A DNA stretch of 64,000 bases from Pseudomonas sp. Seg1 (GCF_018326005.1 NZ_AP021903.1:5669001-5733000); one strand, 5' to 3'; numbered from the stretch's first letter, positions 32,571-41,048 are shown. The notes: a model not told the origin generated them from the sequence alone. Made by a program: numbers and translations.

Positions 32571-33482
32571 GTGGCCGCCTACAATTTGCGTCAGTTGAAA
32601 TACTTCATCACCACCGTCGAGTGCGGCAGCGTTGCCGAGGCTTCACGCAAGCTGTACATCGCTCAACCGGCGATCTCCACGGCGATCAAGGCGCTGGAAG
32701 ACAGCTTCGCCGTGCAACTGCTGATCCGCCATCACGCCCAAGGGGTTTCTCTTACACCGAGCGGCGCGCGTTTCCTGCGCAAGGCCCAGGAACTGCTGCG
32801 CATGGCCAAGGAGTTCGAACAGAACGCCCTTGCCGATAACGATGTGGTGGCCGGGCAGATCGACATCGGCTGTTTCGAAACCGTTGCGCCGTTGTACCTG
32901 CCGCAATTGATCGCCGGGTTTTCCGCCCTGTACCCGGGCGTGAAGATCCGCATCCGCGACGGCGAACAACAGGAACTGGTACAAGGCCTGACCTCAGGCG
33001 CGTTTGACCTGGTGATCCTCTATGAACACGAACTCGACGCGACGATTCAGACCGAACCGCTGATGCCGGCGCAACGACCCTATGCGCTACTGCCGGCCGA
33101 TCATCGCTTTGCCGAGTACAAGCAAGTGTCGCTGCGCGATCTGTGCCTGGAACCGATGATTCTGCTGGATGTGCAACCGAGCCGGACCTACTTCGTCAGC
33201 CTGTTCGAAGAGCTGGGCCTGACGCCGCGCATCGAGTTCAGCTCACCGTCCATCGAGATGGTGCGCGGGATGGTCGGTCAGGGTTTCGGCTTTTCGATCC
33301 TGGTTACGCGACCGCATTCGGAATGCACTTACGACGGCAAGAAGGTTGTGTGCGTGGACATCGTCGAGGACGTCACCGGTTCAGGTTTGGTGGCGGCGTG
33401 GCTCAAGCGTGGGCAACTGACCAAACCGGCGCAGTTGTTCGCGGATTATTGCCGCGAACAATTGACCGCCAAGACCGCTTAG
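32571..33482 (+). CDS. LysR-family transcriptional regulator
   Basis: A 303-residue regulator. Residues 4-63 are the winged helix-turn-helix (LRQLKYFITTVECGSVAEASRKLYIAQPAISTAIKALEDSFAVQLLIRHHAQGVSLTPSG), followed by a linker helix and a periplasmic-binding-like effector domain (GQIDIGCFETVAPLYLPQLIAGFSALYPGVKIRIRDG; FDLVILYEHELD). The start is GTG with GAGG 6 bases upstream. It faces the aldehyde dehydrogenase gene, which it probably controls, perhaps with the ABC importer beyond. The inducer is unknown. Confidence 0.92.
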   Translation: MAAYNLRQLKYFITTVECGSVAEASRKLYIAQPAISTAIKALEDSFAVQLLIRHHAQGVSLTPSGARFLRKAQELLRMAKEFEQNALADNDVVAGQIDIGCFETVAPLYLPQLIAGFSALYPGVKIRIRDGEQQELVQGLTSGAFDLVILYEHELDATIQTEPLMPAQRPYALLPADHRFAEYKQVSLRDLCLEPMILLDVQPSRTYFVSLFEELGLTPRIEFSSPSIEMVRGMVGQGFGFSILVTRPHSECTYDGKKVVCVDIVEDVTGSGLVAAWLKRGQLTKPAQLFADYCREQLTAKTA

Positions 33483-33913
33483 AACCCTGGCGGAATGTAA
33501 CCGGGGACATACCTTACGTTGGTGCATTTGCCATGAAGGATCCGTCCATCTTCAATCAGAAACTGCGCGATCTTCTTTTGTTGGTTGATCTTCGCCTGCA
33601 ACTTGCAATCGGAACTGTGCCCGACTTGCTGATAATGCTCGGTGTACACCATGCCGTTGCCGGTATGGGTCATCGAGGTCCCGGCCGCTTCGGTGGTTGA
33701 CCAGCTCGACGACTTGTACCAGGTCAGCACAGCGTAGGGCTGGCCGTCCGGACCGGTTTCCTTTTTCATCGAATCGGGTTTGCCGAACAGGTCCAGCGCT
33801 TCCTGGGCATCGCGACCTTCCCAACGGTTCTGTGCGATGGTCGAACAACCATTCAAGAGCAACACCGCCAGAATTGTCGCCAGCGGTAAACGTGTTTTCG
33901 TCCACTGTTTCAT
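33479..33913 (-). CDS. Small outer-membrane-type lipoprotein, unknown function
   Basis: A 144-residue lipoprotein: a basic start (MKQWTKTR), a hydrophobic run, and the lipobox LLNGC at about residue 23. The mature part begins STIAQNRWEGRDAQEALDLFGKPDSMKKE, reminiscent of small SmpA/OmlA-like folds, and has two further Cys (SSDCKLQ; HGKCTNV), which may pair. The stop overlaps the convergent LysR stop by four bases. An adjacent exported protein on the same strand lies 22 bases upstream, so they are probably co-transcribed. No function known. Confidence 0.8.
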   Translation of the reverse strand: MKQWTKTRLPLATILAVLLLNGCSTIAQNRWEGRDAQEALDLFGKPDSMKKETGPDGQPYAVLTWYKSSSWSTTEAAGTSMTHTGNGMVYTEHYQQVGHSSDCKLQAKINQQKKIAQFLIEDGRILHGKCTNVRYVPGYIPPGF

Positions 33914-33935
33914 CGTGAGTCCCCTGACAGATCGC

Positions 33936-34508
33936 TTATTTTTTCAGCTCGAGCATGGTGTCCATGTCGTCCATCATCTGGCTCTTTTCCTGAACCGGCG
34001 CGAGCTTGAAGAACATCTGCTGCAGGGTCTGGATCATCTGCAAGTATTCCATCTTGCCCAGCGTGACCATCTCGTTCTTATTACGACTGCCAGGCGTACA
34101 GGCAAACTTCAACGCTTGCTGGATCCAGAATTCTTTCGGAGCCTGCCATGTATCCGAGACTTTCAAGTGGCGCATCGTATAGGCCAGACGCTCGATCGAC
34201 TGGCCGTTGATAAAACGCACCTTACCGGCGGAGCACTGAGCTTCAAGGTTGTAGACATCAATCATCGGTTTTCCCGGCTCTTCGTAAACCAGGGTCACCG
34301 CAACCATCGTCGCGCCTTTGGTTTTTTGCGATGGCACCACTGACGTGGCATCGGCGACATACATGATGTTTTTATGCGCAACACCGTTGCCGTAGATGAT
34401 CCACCAGTCGCCAACAGGATTGGATTGTTCGGCGCTGACCGAAGTGGAGGCGGCCAGCAGCGCAGCCGACAAGAAGAACAACTTCTTGAACTTGAAGAGT
34501 GATGACAT
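33936..34508 (-). CDS. Exported protein, possibly surface-adhesin-E-like
   Basis: A 190-residue protein with a signal peptide (MSSLFKFKKLFFLSAALLAASTSVSA). The mature part has short beta-type segments: WWIIYGNGVAHKNIMYVADATSVV, ATMVAVTLVYEEPGKPMIDVYNLEAQCSAGKVRFI, and two Cys (EAQCSA; KFACTPG) that may pair. This pattern of a Tyr/Val-rich opening and a derived-residue count statement resembles the surface-adhesin-E type domain, but the match is from memory. The C-terminal helix (KMEYLQMIQTLQQMFFKLAPV) is amphipathic. It precedes the small lipoprotein gene. Confidence 0.7.
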   Translation of the reverse strand: MSSLFKFKKLFFLSAALLAASTSVSAEQSNPVGDWWIIYGNGVAHKNIMYVADATSVVPSQKTKGATMVAVTLVYEEPGKPMIDVYNLEAQCSAGKVRFINGQSIERLAYTMRHLKVSDTWQAPKEFWIQQALKFACTPGSRNKNEMVTLGKMEYLQMIQTLQQMFFKLAPVQEKSQMMDDMDTMLELKK

Positions 34509-34647
34509 AGGGCGATTCCGTTCCTTGGCGGCAGCTTGCAAGGCAGCAGGTCTGCTTATTGTTCAAGCCGCGACTTTAGGAGGGCAAACAAACAAGGGCA
34601 ATTAGGGCGGATGTGCTAGTGGCGCACCGCCATGAGCTCTAAATCGC

Positions 34648-34670
34648 CAGGATCGCAAGTTGCGATCCTG
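34648..34670. terminator. Perfect palindromic hairpin downstream of hrpB
   Basis: CAGGATCGCAA and TTGCGATCCTG are perfect 11-bp arms around one base, directly after the hrpB stop. The U-tract is short, so termination strength is uncertain. Confidence 0.55.
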
Positions 34671-34676
34671 CGCGCC

Positions 34677-37196
34677 TCAGGTGCCGCGCGGTTTGGCCCG
34701 CGCGGTGGCCTCGGCTACCAACGGATCATCCGGCCAGTAATGCTTCGGATAGCGCCCTTTCAAATCCTTCTTCACTTCTGCATAGGTGCTGCGCCAGAAG
34801 TTGGCCAGATCCTGCGTCACCTGTACCGGACGCCGCGCAGGCGATAACAGGTGCAGCTTGACCACTTGCCGGCCGCCAGCGATTCGCGGGGTCTCGGCCA
34901 GGCCGAACAACTCCTGCAATCGCACCGCCAGAATCGGTGGAAACTCGCTGTAGTCCAGACGAATCGACGACCCCGACGGCACGCTCAGATGATGCGGCGC
35001 TAACTCGTCCAGGCGTTGCGGCAGTGGCCACGGCAGCAGGTTGCGCACGATGCTCGACAGATCGAGGTTGGCAAAATGACTGAGTCGCGAGACCTTGCCC
35101 AGATACGGCATCAGCCAGTCTTCAAGGGTTTTCAGCAGCGTTGCGTCGCTGACATCCGGCCATTGGCTGTCATCCTGATTCGTCAGATCGAGCTGGCGCA
35201 ACAACGCCACCCGCGCCTGCCACTGACGCAGTTCCGGTGTCCATGGCAGCAGCTCCAGACCTTTGCGCCGCACCAGATTGACCAGCGCCTGACTGCGTGC
35301 GGCTTCATCGAGACCGGTCAATGGTTCGCGACTCAAGATCAGCTCGCCGACCTTGCGCTGACGCTCGGCGCGCAGCACACCTTCGCGCTCGTCCCAGTCC
35401 AGTTGATCGACGTTGCGCACCTGCTCGGCGAGCACGGAATCGAACAGCGCCGGATCGAAATCCGCCGCCAGATAAATCCGTTCCTCGCGCTGGCCCTGAC
35501 GGCTGCCGAGGTCGGCAATGACGATCCACGGCTCTTTCATCAGGCTGTCGGCCTCAGCGAACAGCGCGGCGCGACCGTTGGCCAGTCGATATTCGGCACC
35601 ACCGGCACGCCGCTGTTGCGCGACGCGATCCGGGTAAGCCAGCGCCAGCAACGCGCCGAGCCAGCGCGGATGATCGGGATCGCTGACCGGCTCGCTCGCC
35701 TTGCCGCGCAGGTAACCGCGATATTGCCGCGCCAGTTGCCGGGCGCGCTGCACACCACCCTGCGCGCCACGGGCAGCGCGCTCCTCGCCAGACAGCAGCA
35801 CCAGGCGACTGTGCAAATCCGCCCCGGCGCCGCGCAAGATATCGCGCTCGCCGAGCAATGCAGCAACGTCGCACGCCATGTTGGCCAGGCCCAACGCCTG
35901 ACCGCGCAGCAACAAATGGCCGATGCGCGGGTGCGCCGGCAATTCAGCCATGGCCTGACCATGAGTTGTCAGCGCTTCGCCTTCCAGCGCGCCGAGCCGC
36001 TGCAGCAAATCCTGCGCCTGTGCATAAGCCGCTGCTGGCGGCACATCCAGCCAGACCAGTTCGCCCGGCGTCACGCCCCAGCGCCCGAGTTGCAGCGCCA
36101 GGCTGGCCAGATCCGCCGAAAGAATTTCCGCGCTGCCATACGCCGCCAGTTGTTCGTGCTGATCCTGCGACCACAGGCGATAGCAAACGCCCGGTTCCAG
36201 TCGCCCTGCCCGACCGGCACGCTGGGTGGCGCTGGCCTTGGAAATCCGCTGGGTATCCAGACGCGTCATGCCGCTGCCGGGATCGAAACGCGGGACCCGC
36301 GCCAACCCGGCGTCGATGACCACGCGCACACCGTTGATGGTCAAACTGGTCTCGGCGATGTTGGTCGCCAGCACCACTTTGCGCTGACCGGCCGGTGCCG
36401 GATCGATCGCTGCGCGCTGGGCGTTGAGGTCGAGTTCACCGTGCAACGGGCAGAGCAAGACGTCTTTGCGCTCACCGATGGCGTCGGCCAGTTGTTGATG
36501 GACACGACGGATTTCCGCCTGCCCCGGCAGAAACACCAAGAGGCTGCCGGTCTCGTCGTGCAGGGCTTCGAGTACGGTTTGTGTCACGCGCTGATCGATG
36601 TATTCGCCGGGCTGGAACGGACGGCCCCAGCGCATCGTCACCGGATACATGCGCCCTTCGCTGCGCAGGATCGGCGCGTCATCGAGCAACCCGGCCAGAC
36701 GTTCGCCTTCAAGGGTGGCGGACATCAGCAAAATCTTCAGCGGCTGTTCAGCTCGAAACAGCTCGCGACCGTTCAGACTTAAGGCCAGCGCCAGATCGGC
36801 GTCGAGGCTGCGTTCGTGAAATTCGTCGAATATCAGCAGACCCACGCCTTCCAGCGCCGGATCATCCTGCAAGCGCCGGGTGAGAATGCCTTCGGTGACC
36901 ACTTCGATGCGGGTGTTGGGGCCGACCTTGCTGTCGAGGCGGATGCGATAACCGACGGTTTCACCGACCTTCTCGCCGAGTTCACTGGCCAGTCGTTCCG
37001 CAGCAGCACGCGCAGCGAGACGGCGCGGTTCGAGCATCAGAATGGTTTGCCCCGCCAGCCACGCTTCATTGAGCAAAGCCAAGGGCACGCGGGTGGTTTT
37101 ACCGGCGCCGGGCGGTGCTTCGAGCACGGCTTCGTGGCGTGTCGCGAGGGCTTCACGCAGGGCGGGTAAAACTTCATCGATCGGCAGCGAATTCAT
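34677..37196 (-). CDS. hrpB: ATP-dependent helicase HrpB
   Basis: An 839-residue DEAH-type helicase. LEAPPGAGKTTRVPLALL near residue 25 is Walker A, LIFDEFHERSLDADLAL near 119 the DEAH-like box (here Asp-Glu-Phe-His), LLMSATLEGERLAGLL near 157, TNIAETSLTINGVRVVIDAG near 273 and SKASATQRAGRAGRLEPGVCYRLW near 317 motif VI. The C-terminal 350 residues hold the family-specific HrpB region. Length agrees with other HrpB proteins. Its precise role is unclear; relatives act on RNA. Confidence 0.96.
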   Translation of the reverse strand: MNSLPIDEVLPALREALATRHEAVLEAPPGAGKTTRVPLALLNEAWLAGQTILMLEPRRLAARAAAERLASELGEKVGETVGYRIRLDSKVGPNTRIEVVTEGILTRRLQDDPALEGVGLLIFDEFHERSLDADLALALSLNGRELFRAEQPLKILLMSATLEGERLAGLLDDAPILRSEGRMYPVTMRWGRPFQPGEYIDQRVTQTVLEALHDETGSLLVFLPGQAEIRRVHQQLADAIGERKDVLLCPLHGELDLNAQRAAIDPAPAGQRKVVLATNIAETSLTINGVRVVIDAGLARVPRFDPGSGMTRLDTQRISKASATQRAGRAGRLEPGVCYRLWSQDQHEQLAAYGSAEILSADLASLALQLGRWGVTPGELVWLDVPPAAAYAQAQDLLQRLGALEGEALTTHGQAMAELPAHPRIGHLLLRGQALGLANMACDVAALLGERDILRGAGADLHSRLVLLSGEERAARGAQGGVQRARQLARQYRGYLRGKASEPVSDPDHPRWLGALLALAYPDRVAQQRRAGGAEYRLANGRAALFAEADSLMKEPWIVIADLGSRQGQREERIYLAADFDPALFDSVLAEQVRNVDQLDWDEREGVLRAERQRKVGELILSREPLTGLDEAARSQALVNLVRRKGLELLPWTPELRQWQARVALLRQLDLTNQDDSQWPDVSDATLLKTLEDWLMPYLGKVSRLSHFANLDLSSIVRNLLPWPLPQRLDELAPHHLSVPSGSSIRLDYSEFPPILAVRLQELFGLAETPRIAGGRQVVKLHLLSPARRPVQVTQDLANFWRSTYAEVKKDLKGRYPKHYWPDDPLVAEATARAKPRGT

Positions 37197-37305
37197 ACTG
37201 GCTCCAAAACAGAGCCGCGAGTATAACGGCGAACTGCTTGGCGTTCGTCAGGGTCTTAACTTCACAAGACGAAGCTTCGTTATCAGATGACTCAGGAGAT
37301 TTTCC

Positions 37306-37725
37306 ATGCGCTTACCTTTTCGCCTGATCGGCGGTGTACTGGTCGCCACCCTGCTCACCCAAATCACCGCGTGCGGTTCGATTTTCTATCCGGATCGTCG
37401 CGGCCAGATCGACGGCAAGATCGATCCGGCGATTGCCGTGCTCGATGCCGTGGGCCTGCTGTTCTACGTTATTCCCGGCCTGATCGCGTTTGCCGTCGAC
37501 TTCGCCACGGGGGCGATCTATTTCGAACCAGGGCACACCGCGCAGATCGATCCGGCCAAGCTCAAGCAAGCCATCGGCCCGGATGGTCAGGTCGATAACA
37601 TGAAGTTGCAGGCTATTCTCGAATCTGAACTGGGCCGCAATCTGCCGCTGGATGATCCGCGCCTGATCCAGCACAAAGGCAGCACTCAACAACTGGCGAT
37701 GTTCGGCCTGCAACCTGCCGCATAA
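37306..37725 (+). CDS. Small lipoprotein, unknown function
   Basis: A 139-residue protein with a signal peptide and a lipobox-like segment (LLTQITACGSIFYPDRRGQIDG), so it is probably lipid-anchored at Cys near residue 23. A hydrophobic helix (AIAVLDAVGLLFYVIPGLIAFAVDFATGAIYF, residues 45-76) follows. Similar Pseudomonas proteins are sometimes labelled polynucleotide phosphorylase, which this sequence does not support: no PNPase domain is present and it is far too short. AGGAG lies 7 bases before the ATG. The cation-efflux gene follows 15 bases later. Confidence 0.85.
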   Translation: MRLPFRLIGGVLVATLLTQITACGSIFYPDRRGQIDGKIDPAIAVLDAVGLLFYVIPGLIAFAVDFATGAIYFEPGHTAQIDPAKLKQAIGPDGQVDNMKLQAILESELGRNLPLDDPRLIQHKGSTQQLAMFGLQPAA

Positions 37726-37740
37726 GGAATCAAAAACTTC

Positions 37741-38649
37741 ATGACCTCCAGCCCCGAACACGCCCGCCTGCTGCGGTTGGCGACACGCGCCTCGGTGGCG
37801 GTGGCCTGTACGCTGATCATCGCCAAAGCCATCGCCTGGTGGCTGAGCGGATCAGTCAGCATGCTCGCCGGCCTTACCGACTCGGCGCTGGATGGCATTG
37901 CTTCGTTGCTCAATCTGCTGGCGGTGCATTACGCACTGCGCCCGGCGGATGACGATCACCGATACGGCCACGGCAAGGCGGAATCCCTGGCCGGCATGGC
38001 GCAGGCATTGTTCATCGGCGGCAGTGCGGTGCTGATTGCCTTGCAGGCCTATGAGCGGATCAAGCAACCTGAACCGCTCGGTGCGCCGTGGATCAGCATT
38101 GGTGTGATCATTTTCTCCCTGCTGCTGACAGTGGCTTTGCTGATCTTGCAGCACCGGGTAGTCAAGCAGACCGGCTCCAACGCTGTGCGTGCCGACTCGT
38201 TGCATTACCGATCAGACTTGCTGCTTAACGGCAGCATTCTGGTGGCGCTGGTGCTGGCCGGGTTCGGCTGGCAACAACTGGACGCGTGGTTCGGCCTGGG
38301 GATTGCCGCGTACATTTTGTGGAGCGCGGTCCAGATCGCCCGGGAGAGCTTTTCGGTGCTGATGGATGAAGAGCTGCCACCGGACGTCAGTCAGCACATG
38401 CTCGAACTGGCGTGCAGTGTGCCGGGAGTGTTGGGCGCGCACGACTTGCGCACGCGGATTTCCGGCAACCACTGGTTCGTGCAGTTGCATCTGGAGCTGC
38501 CGGGGGAATTGACCCTGTCAGTCGCGCACGGCATCAGCGATCAGGCGGCCGATGCCATTCACAAAGCCTACCCACGGGCCGAAGTGCTGGTGCACGCCGA
38601 CCCGCAGGAAGTGGTCAAGGCTGAACGGACGCAAACCCGGCTTCAGTAA
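37741..38649 (+). CDS. Cation diffusion facilitator, FieF-like
   Basis: A 302-residue efflux transporter with six helices and a C-terminal cytoplasmic domain. LAGLTDSALDGIASLLNLL near residue 42 has the first Asp pair, DDDHRYGHGKAESLAG near 71 the His/Asp-rich loop, and ADSLHYRSDLLLNG near 150 the second His/Asp pair of the metal site. The tail domain ends LELPGELTLSVAHGISDQAADAIHKAYPRAEVLVHADP, with His-rich contacts typical of FieF (Fe2+/Zn2+). The metal specificity is inferred. Confidence 0.93.
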   Translation: MTSSPEHARLLRLATRASVAVACTLIIAKAIAWWLSGSVSMLAGLTDSALDGIASLLNLLAVHYALRPADDDHRYGHGKAESLAGMAQALFIGGSAVLIALQAYERIKQPEPLGAPWISIGVIIFSLLLTVALLILQHRVVKQTGSNAVRADSLHYRSDLLLNGSILVALVLAGFGWQQLDAWFGLGIAAYILWSAVQIARESFSVLMDEELPPDVSQHMLELACSVPGVLGAHDLRTRISGNHWFVQLHLELPGELTLSVAHGISDQAADAIHKAYPRAEVLVHADPQEVVKAERTQTRLQ

Positions 38650-39704
38650 CTCACCTGATAACCGCGACTGCTCAGGCAATTGCCCTGCGCCTGACGGTAC
38701 GCTTGCACCACTTCGGGCGCCGGTTGATAAGTCGCGCTGCGCGGATCGAAACCGCTTTGCTGCACGGCGTACTGATAGCACTGGTACCCGTCCTGCTGCA
38801 CCTGCTCCGGCGACTGACCGTTGGCCGGGTAAGCCTCGACGTCATAGCCCTGTGATTGCGGCTGCGGCTGTTGCTGAACCGGCGGCTCGACCACCACGTA
38901 ATCCTGCGTCGCTTCTTGATAGGCGTAGTAGGAACCGGCCGCTAGAAACAGCAGCGAACCACCGATCCACACTTCACGGGCGTAGTCCGGCAAGTACTGA
39001 GTGCGGATACCCCGTGGCGGCTGCACGACGATGTAACGCGGGCCTTGCGGACGGTACCAGTAACCACCGGAATAGAAGTAATCCTGGCCACGATACGGCA
39101 CGCGATAGTCGCGATCCGGGAAACGGTCGATCACATGCCCCGGCCGATATTGCGGGCCTGGGCCCCAACCGTTGCCATGCCCGTCCGGACGCCCCGGCCA
39201 GCGATTGTCGTTGGGCCGGTTGTTGGTTTGCCAATGCTGGTTGTTGTAACCGTTCTGCGGACGTTCGTCGCGGTAGTAACCCTGACGTGGCTCCTGAGTC
39301 TGGCGCACGGCATCGGGTCGTGGCTGGATCGGCAGGCTATTGGCCGGCAATTGCGGCGGCGGTGGCGGCTGACGTACCGGATTCGGGTTGTAGGCCGGAC
39401 GGTTCTGATCGTGGTTCTGCCATTGGCCGTTATTGTTGTGCTGCTGGCCGTTGTGCTCGAACTGACGACTGTTGTCGCCACGAATGATCTCGTTGTTCTG
39501 CGGACGAGGCTGATTTTGCGGCGGCGGATTATTCTGCGGGCGCGGCTGATTGTTGCCGCCATGACCCTGATTGTTGCCCTGATGGTCCTGACCGTGGCCA
39601 CCGCCCTCCGGTCCGCGACTTTGTGGATCATCGGCAAGTGCTTGCACACTGACACTCACACACAGCAAACCAACACTGGCCAGATGCCAGATGCGCGACT
39701 TCAT
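38643..39704 (-). CDS. DUF6515-type exported protein with an Asn/Gln/Pro-rich region
   Basis: A 353-residue protein. After a signal peptide (MKSRIWHLASVGLLCVSVSVQALA), residues 25-180 are low-complexity (Gly-His-Gln-Asn, then repeated Pro-Gln-Asn and Arg-Pro, e.g. RPQNNPPPQNQPRPQNN). From about residue 195 the conserved part has FPDRDYRVPYRGQDYFYSGGYWYRPQGPRYIVVQPPRGI and a hydrophobic segment (GGSLLFLAAGSYYAYQ). Its stop overlaps the convergent cation-efflux stop by seven bases. A dyad lies in its 5' leader. Function unknown; it looks like a surface or wall-contact protein. Confidence 0.82.
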   Translation of the reverse strand: MKSRIWHLASVGLLCVSVSVQALADDPQSRGPEGGGHGQDHQGNNQGHGGNNQPRPQNNPPPQNQPRPQNNEIIRGDNSRQFEHNGQQHNNNGQWQNHDQNRPAYNPNPVRQPPPPPQLPANSLPIQPRPDAVRQTQEPRQGYYRDERPQNGYNNQHWQTNNRPNDNRWPGRPDGHGNGWGPGPQYRPGHVIDRFPDRDYRVPYRGQDYFYSGGYWYRPQGPRYIVVQPPRGIRTQYLPDYAREVWIGGSLLFLAAGSYYAYQEATQDYVVVEPPVQQQPQPQSQGYDVEAYPANGQSPEQVQQDGYQCYQYAVQQSGFDPRSATYQPAPEVVQAYRQAQGNCLSSRGYQVSY

Positions 39705-39742
39705 GAAATTCCTCACTGTGGCTGGCGGCCTGTCATCAAGAG

Positions 39743-39776
39743 GGGCCTGTAGCTAAGACCGGGAATGTACAGGCCC
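39743..39776. promoter_or_regulatory. Inverted repeat in the leader of the DUF6515 gene
   Basis: GGGCCTGTA and TACAGGCCC are perfect 9-bp arms with a 16-base spacer, 40 bases upstream of the gene start. It could be an operator or an mRNA hairpin; I see no partner elsewhere. Confidence 0.35.
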
Positions 39777-39853
39777 GGTTCTGCAACAGGTTATCAGTCA
39801 CGAAACTTATTTATTGAGGACGGCGGCGCATCGCGGCAAAAATCGCAGGCAAG

Positions 39854-39880
39854 AAAAAAGGGAGACCCGTCGGCCTCCCT
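39854..39880 (-). terminator. Rho-independent terminator with no upstream gene
   Basis: Read leftward, GGGAG...CTCCC with an inner GG/CC pairing is followed by six U's (TTTTTTC). Stem, loop and U-tract are textbook. Yet no recognised gene ends here: the DUF6515 gene starts well beyond it on the same strand. Something must be transcribed leftward from about 40100. Confidence 0.75.
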
Positions 39881-40125
39881 TCTAGAGAACTTCGTCCTGG
39901 CTCGACGCTTTTGACGTCGGCTCACCTCACGCCGTCTTCTGGACAGTGTGCAGCTCGGGGGCCGGCACGACCCCGGTGGGGGTGGCGGCCGCGGCGGGCC
40001 TGATAGGCGGGCCGCAGTGGACTGTGTTACCGAGCAGTGATTCTGGTGATAAGAATAGGCCCGGGGCCACGACAGATGATTGCGAAGATTGCTGAAATAA
40101 ACACCACTTGCGCAATTTTTAACCC
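39881..40125 (-). other. Candidate short transcript or leader, with a possible small ORF
   Basis: This gene-free stretch lies between the terminator and the Lrp gene, within a 465-base gap. On the minus strand a TTG-started frame (40115-39927) encodes 62 residues rich in Pro and Ala (RKWCLFQQSSQSSVVAPG ... PAAAATPTGVVPAPEL). There is no clear ribosome-binding site. The alternative is a structured non-coding RNA of about 260 nt. I cannot match it to a known Pseudomonas small RNA. Confidence 0.3.
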
Positions 40126-40169
40126 TGGATAGATAATCCGCCGCAATAGTTACAACCAAGGACAGATTG

Positions 40170-40649
40170 ATGAGCAAACTCGACCGTTACGACTTGAGCA
40201 TTTTGGCGGAATTGCAGCGCGATGCCCGCATCTCCAACCAGGAGCTGGCCGAGCGCATCGGTCTGTCGCCGTCGCCATGCTCGCGCCGGGTCAAGCAACT
40301 GGAGGATGACGGCTATATCTCGCGTCAGGTGGCCTTGCTTGATCGCAAGATGCTCGGCCTGAGCCTGACCGCGTATGTGCTGATCGGCATGGACCGGCAC
40401 ACGCCGGAGCGCTTCGAGAATTTCGAGGCGGCTATCCGTACGTTGCCGCAGGTGCTGGAGTGCAGCCTGGTGACGGGCGTGGATGCTGACTATCAGTTGA
40501 AGGTGGTGGTGCCGGACATGGATCACTATCAGAAGCTGTTGCTCGGGCATTTGACCAGGATTGAGGGCGTGACCAGTGTGCGTTCGAGTTTTGTGCTGAA
40601 TCAGGTGTTGAACAGCACTGAACTGCCCTTGACCCACCTGCGTAGCTGA
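40170..40649 (+). CDS. Lrp/AsnC-family transcriptional regulator
   Basis: A 159-residue regulator: KLDRYDLSILAELQRDARISNQELAERIGLSPSPCSRRVKQLEDDGYI (residues 3-50) is the helix-turn-helix, and VLIGMDRHTPERFENFEAAIRTLPQVLECSLVTGVDADYQLKVVV is the ligand-sensing domain. ATG 40170 with AAGGA upstream is preferred over an adjoining TTG. It faces the unexplained terminator-capped unit to its left, a divergent arrangement typical for Lrp regulators and their targets. Ligand unknown, probably an amino acid. Confidence 0.93.
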   Translation: MSKLDRYDLSILAELQRDARISNQELAERIGLSPSPCSRRVKQLEDDGYISRQVALLDRKMLGLSLTAYVLIGMDRHTPERFENFEAAIRTLPQVLECSLVTGVDADYQLKVVVPDMDHYQKLLLGHLTRIEGVTSVRSSFVLNQVLNSTELPLTHLRS

Positions 40650-40653
40650 AATC

Positions 40654-40724
40654 GTCTTCGCGAGCAGGCTCGCTCCCACAGGGGAATGCATTCCAAATGT
40701 GGGAGCGAGCCTGCTCGCGAAGAG
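40654..40724. repeat. Compact REP inverted pair
   Basis: TCTTCGCGAGCAGGCTCGCTCC and its complement lie about 25 bases apart directly after the Lrp stop. Confidence 0.88.
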
Positions 40725-40791
40725 GCCGGTACAGGCACCTTATAACTGCGGCACACCGACGCAGGTCAATGCGGCTATGCCACCCTCGGCG

Positions 40792-40797
40792 TATAAT
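40792..40797 (+). promoter_or_regulatory. -10 element before the DUF2788 gene
   Basis: A consensus TATAAT lies 42 bases upstream of the start, with no good -35 at the usual distance. Confidence 0.4.
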
Positions 40798-40838
40798 CCC
40801 CGCCGCCCTTCCTGCCCCGCCTACGCCGGAGATGACCG

Positions 40839-41048
40839 ATGGATCCAGCAGTATTTGAAGAATGGATGATGACTGGCCTGGTCAGCATCCTGATCATTTT
40901 CATGGGTTTCATCGTCTGGGATCTGGCGAAGAAGTCCAAGGCCGGGCGCTTTGGCTCGTTCATTCTGTTTTTCGTGCTGGGCCTGGGCGTGGCCGCGTTC
41001 ATCATTAAAAGCGTGGTGATCGGCCTGATCGAGTCCGGCGCTCTATAA
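40839..41048 (+). CDS. DUF2788 small membrane protein
   Basis: A 69-residue protein with two hydrophobic helices ([19 protein letters not shown], residues 13-31; [25 protein letters not shown], residues 40-64) and a short charged link (KKSKAGRFG). This matches DUF2788. Its stop overlaps the convergent rluE stop by six bases. No role is known. Confidence 0.85.
   Translation: MDPAVFEEWMMTGLVSILIIFMGFIVWDLAKKSKAGRFGSFILFFVLGLGVAAFIIKSVVIGLIESGAL

Noticed and set aside
37306..37725. Polynucleotide phosphorylase
   Set aside because: That label is seen on similar proteins, but this is a 139-residue lipoprotein-like sequence with no RNase PH, KH or S1 domain.
39705..40169. RsmY/RsmZ-type small RNA next to the Lrp gene
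   Set aside because: I do not see the repeated exposed GGA hairpins expected of that class, so I keep it as an unidentified unit.
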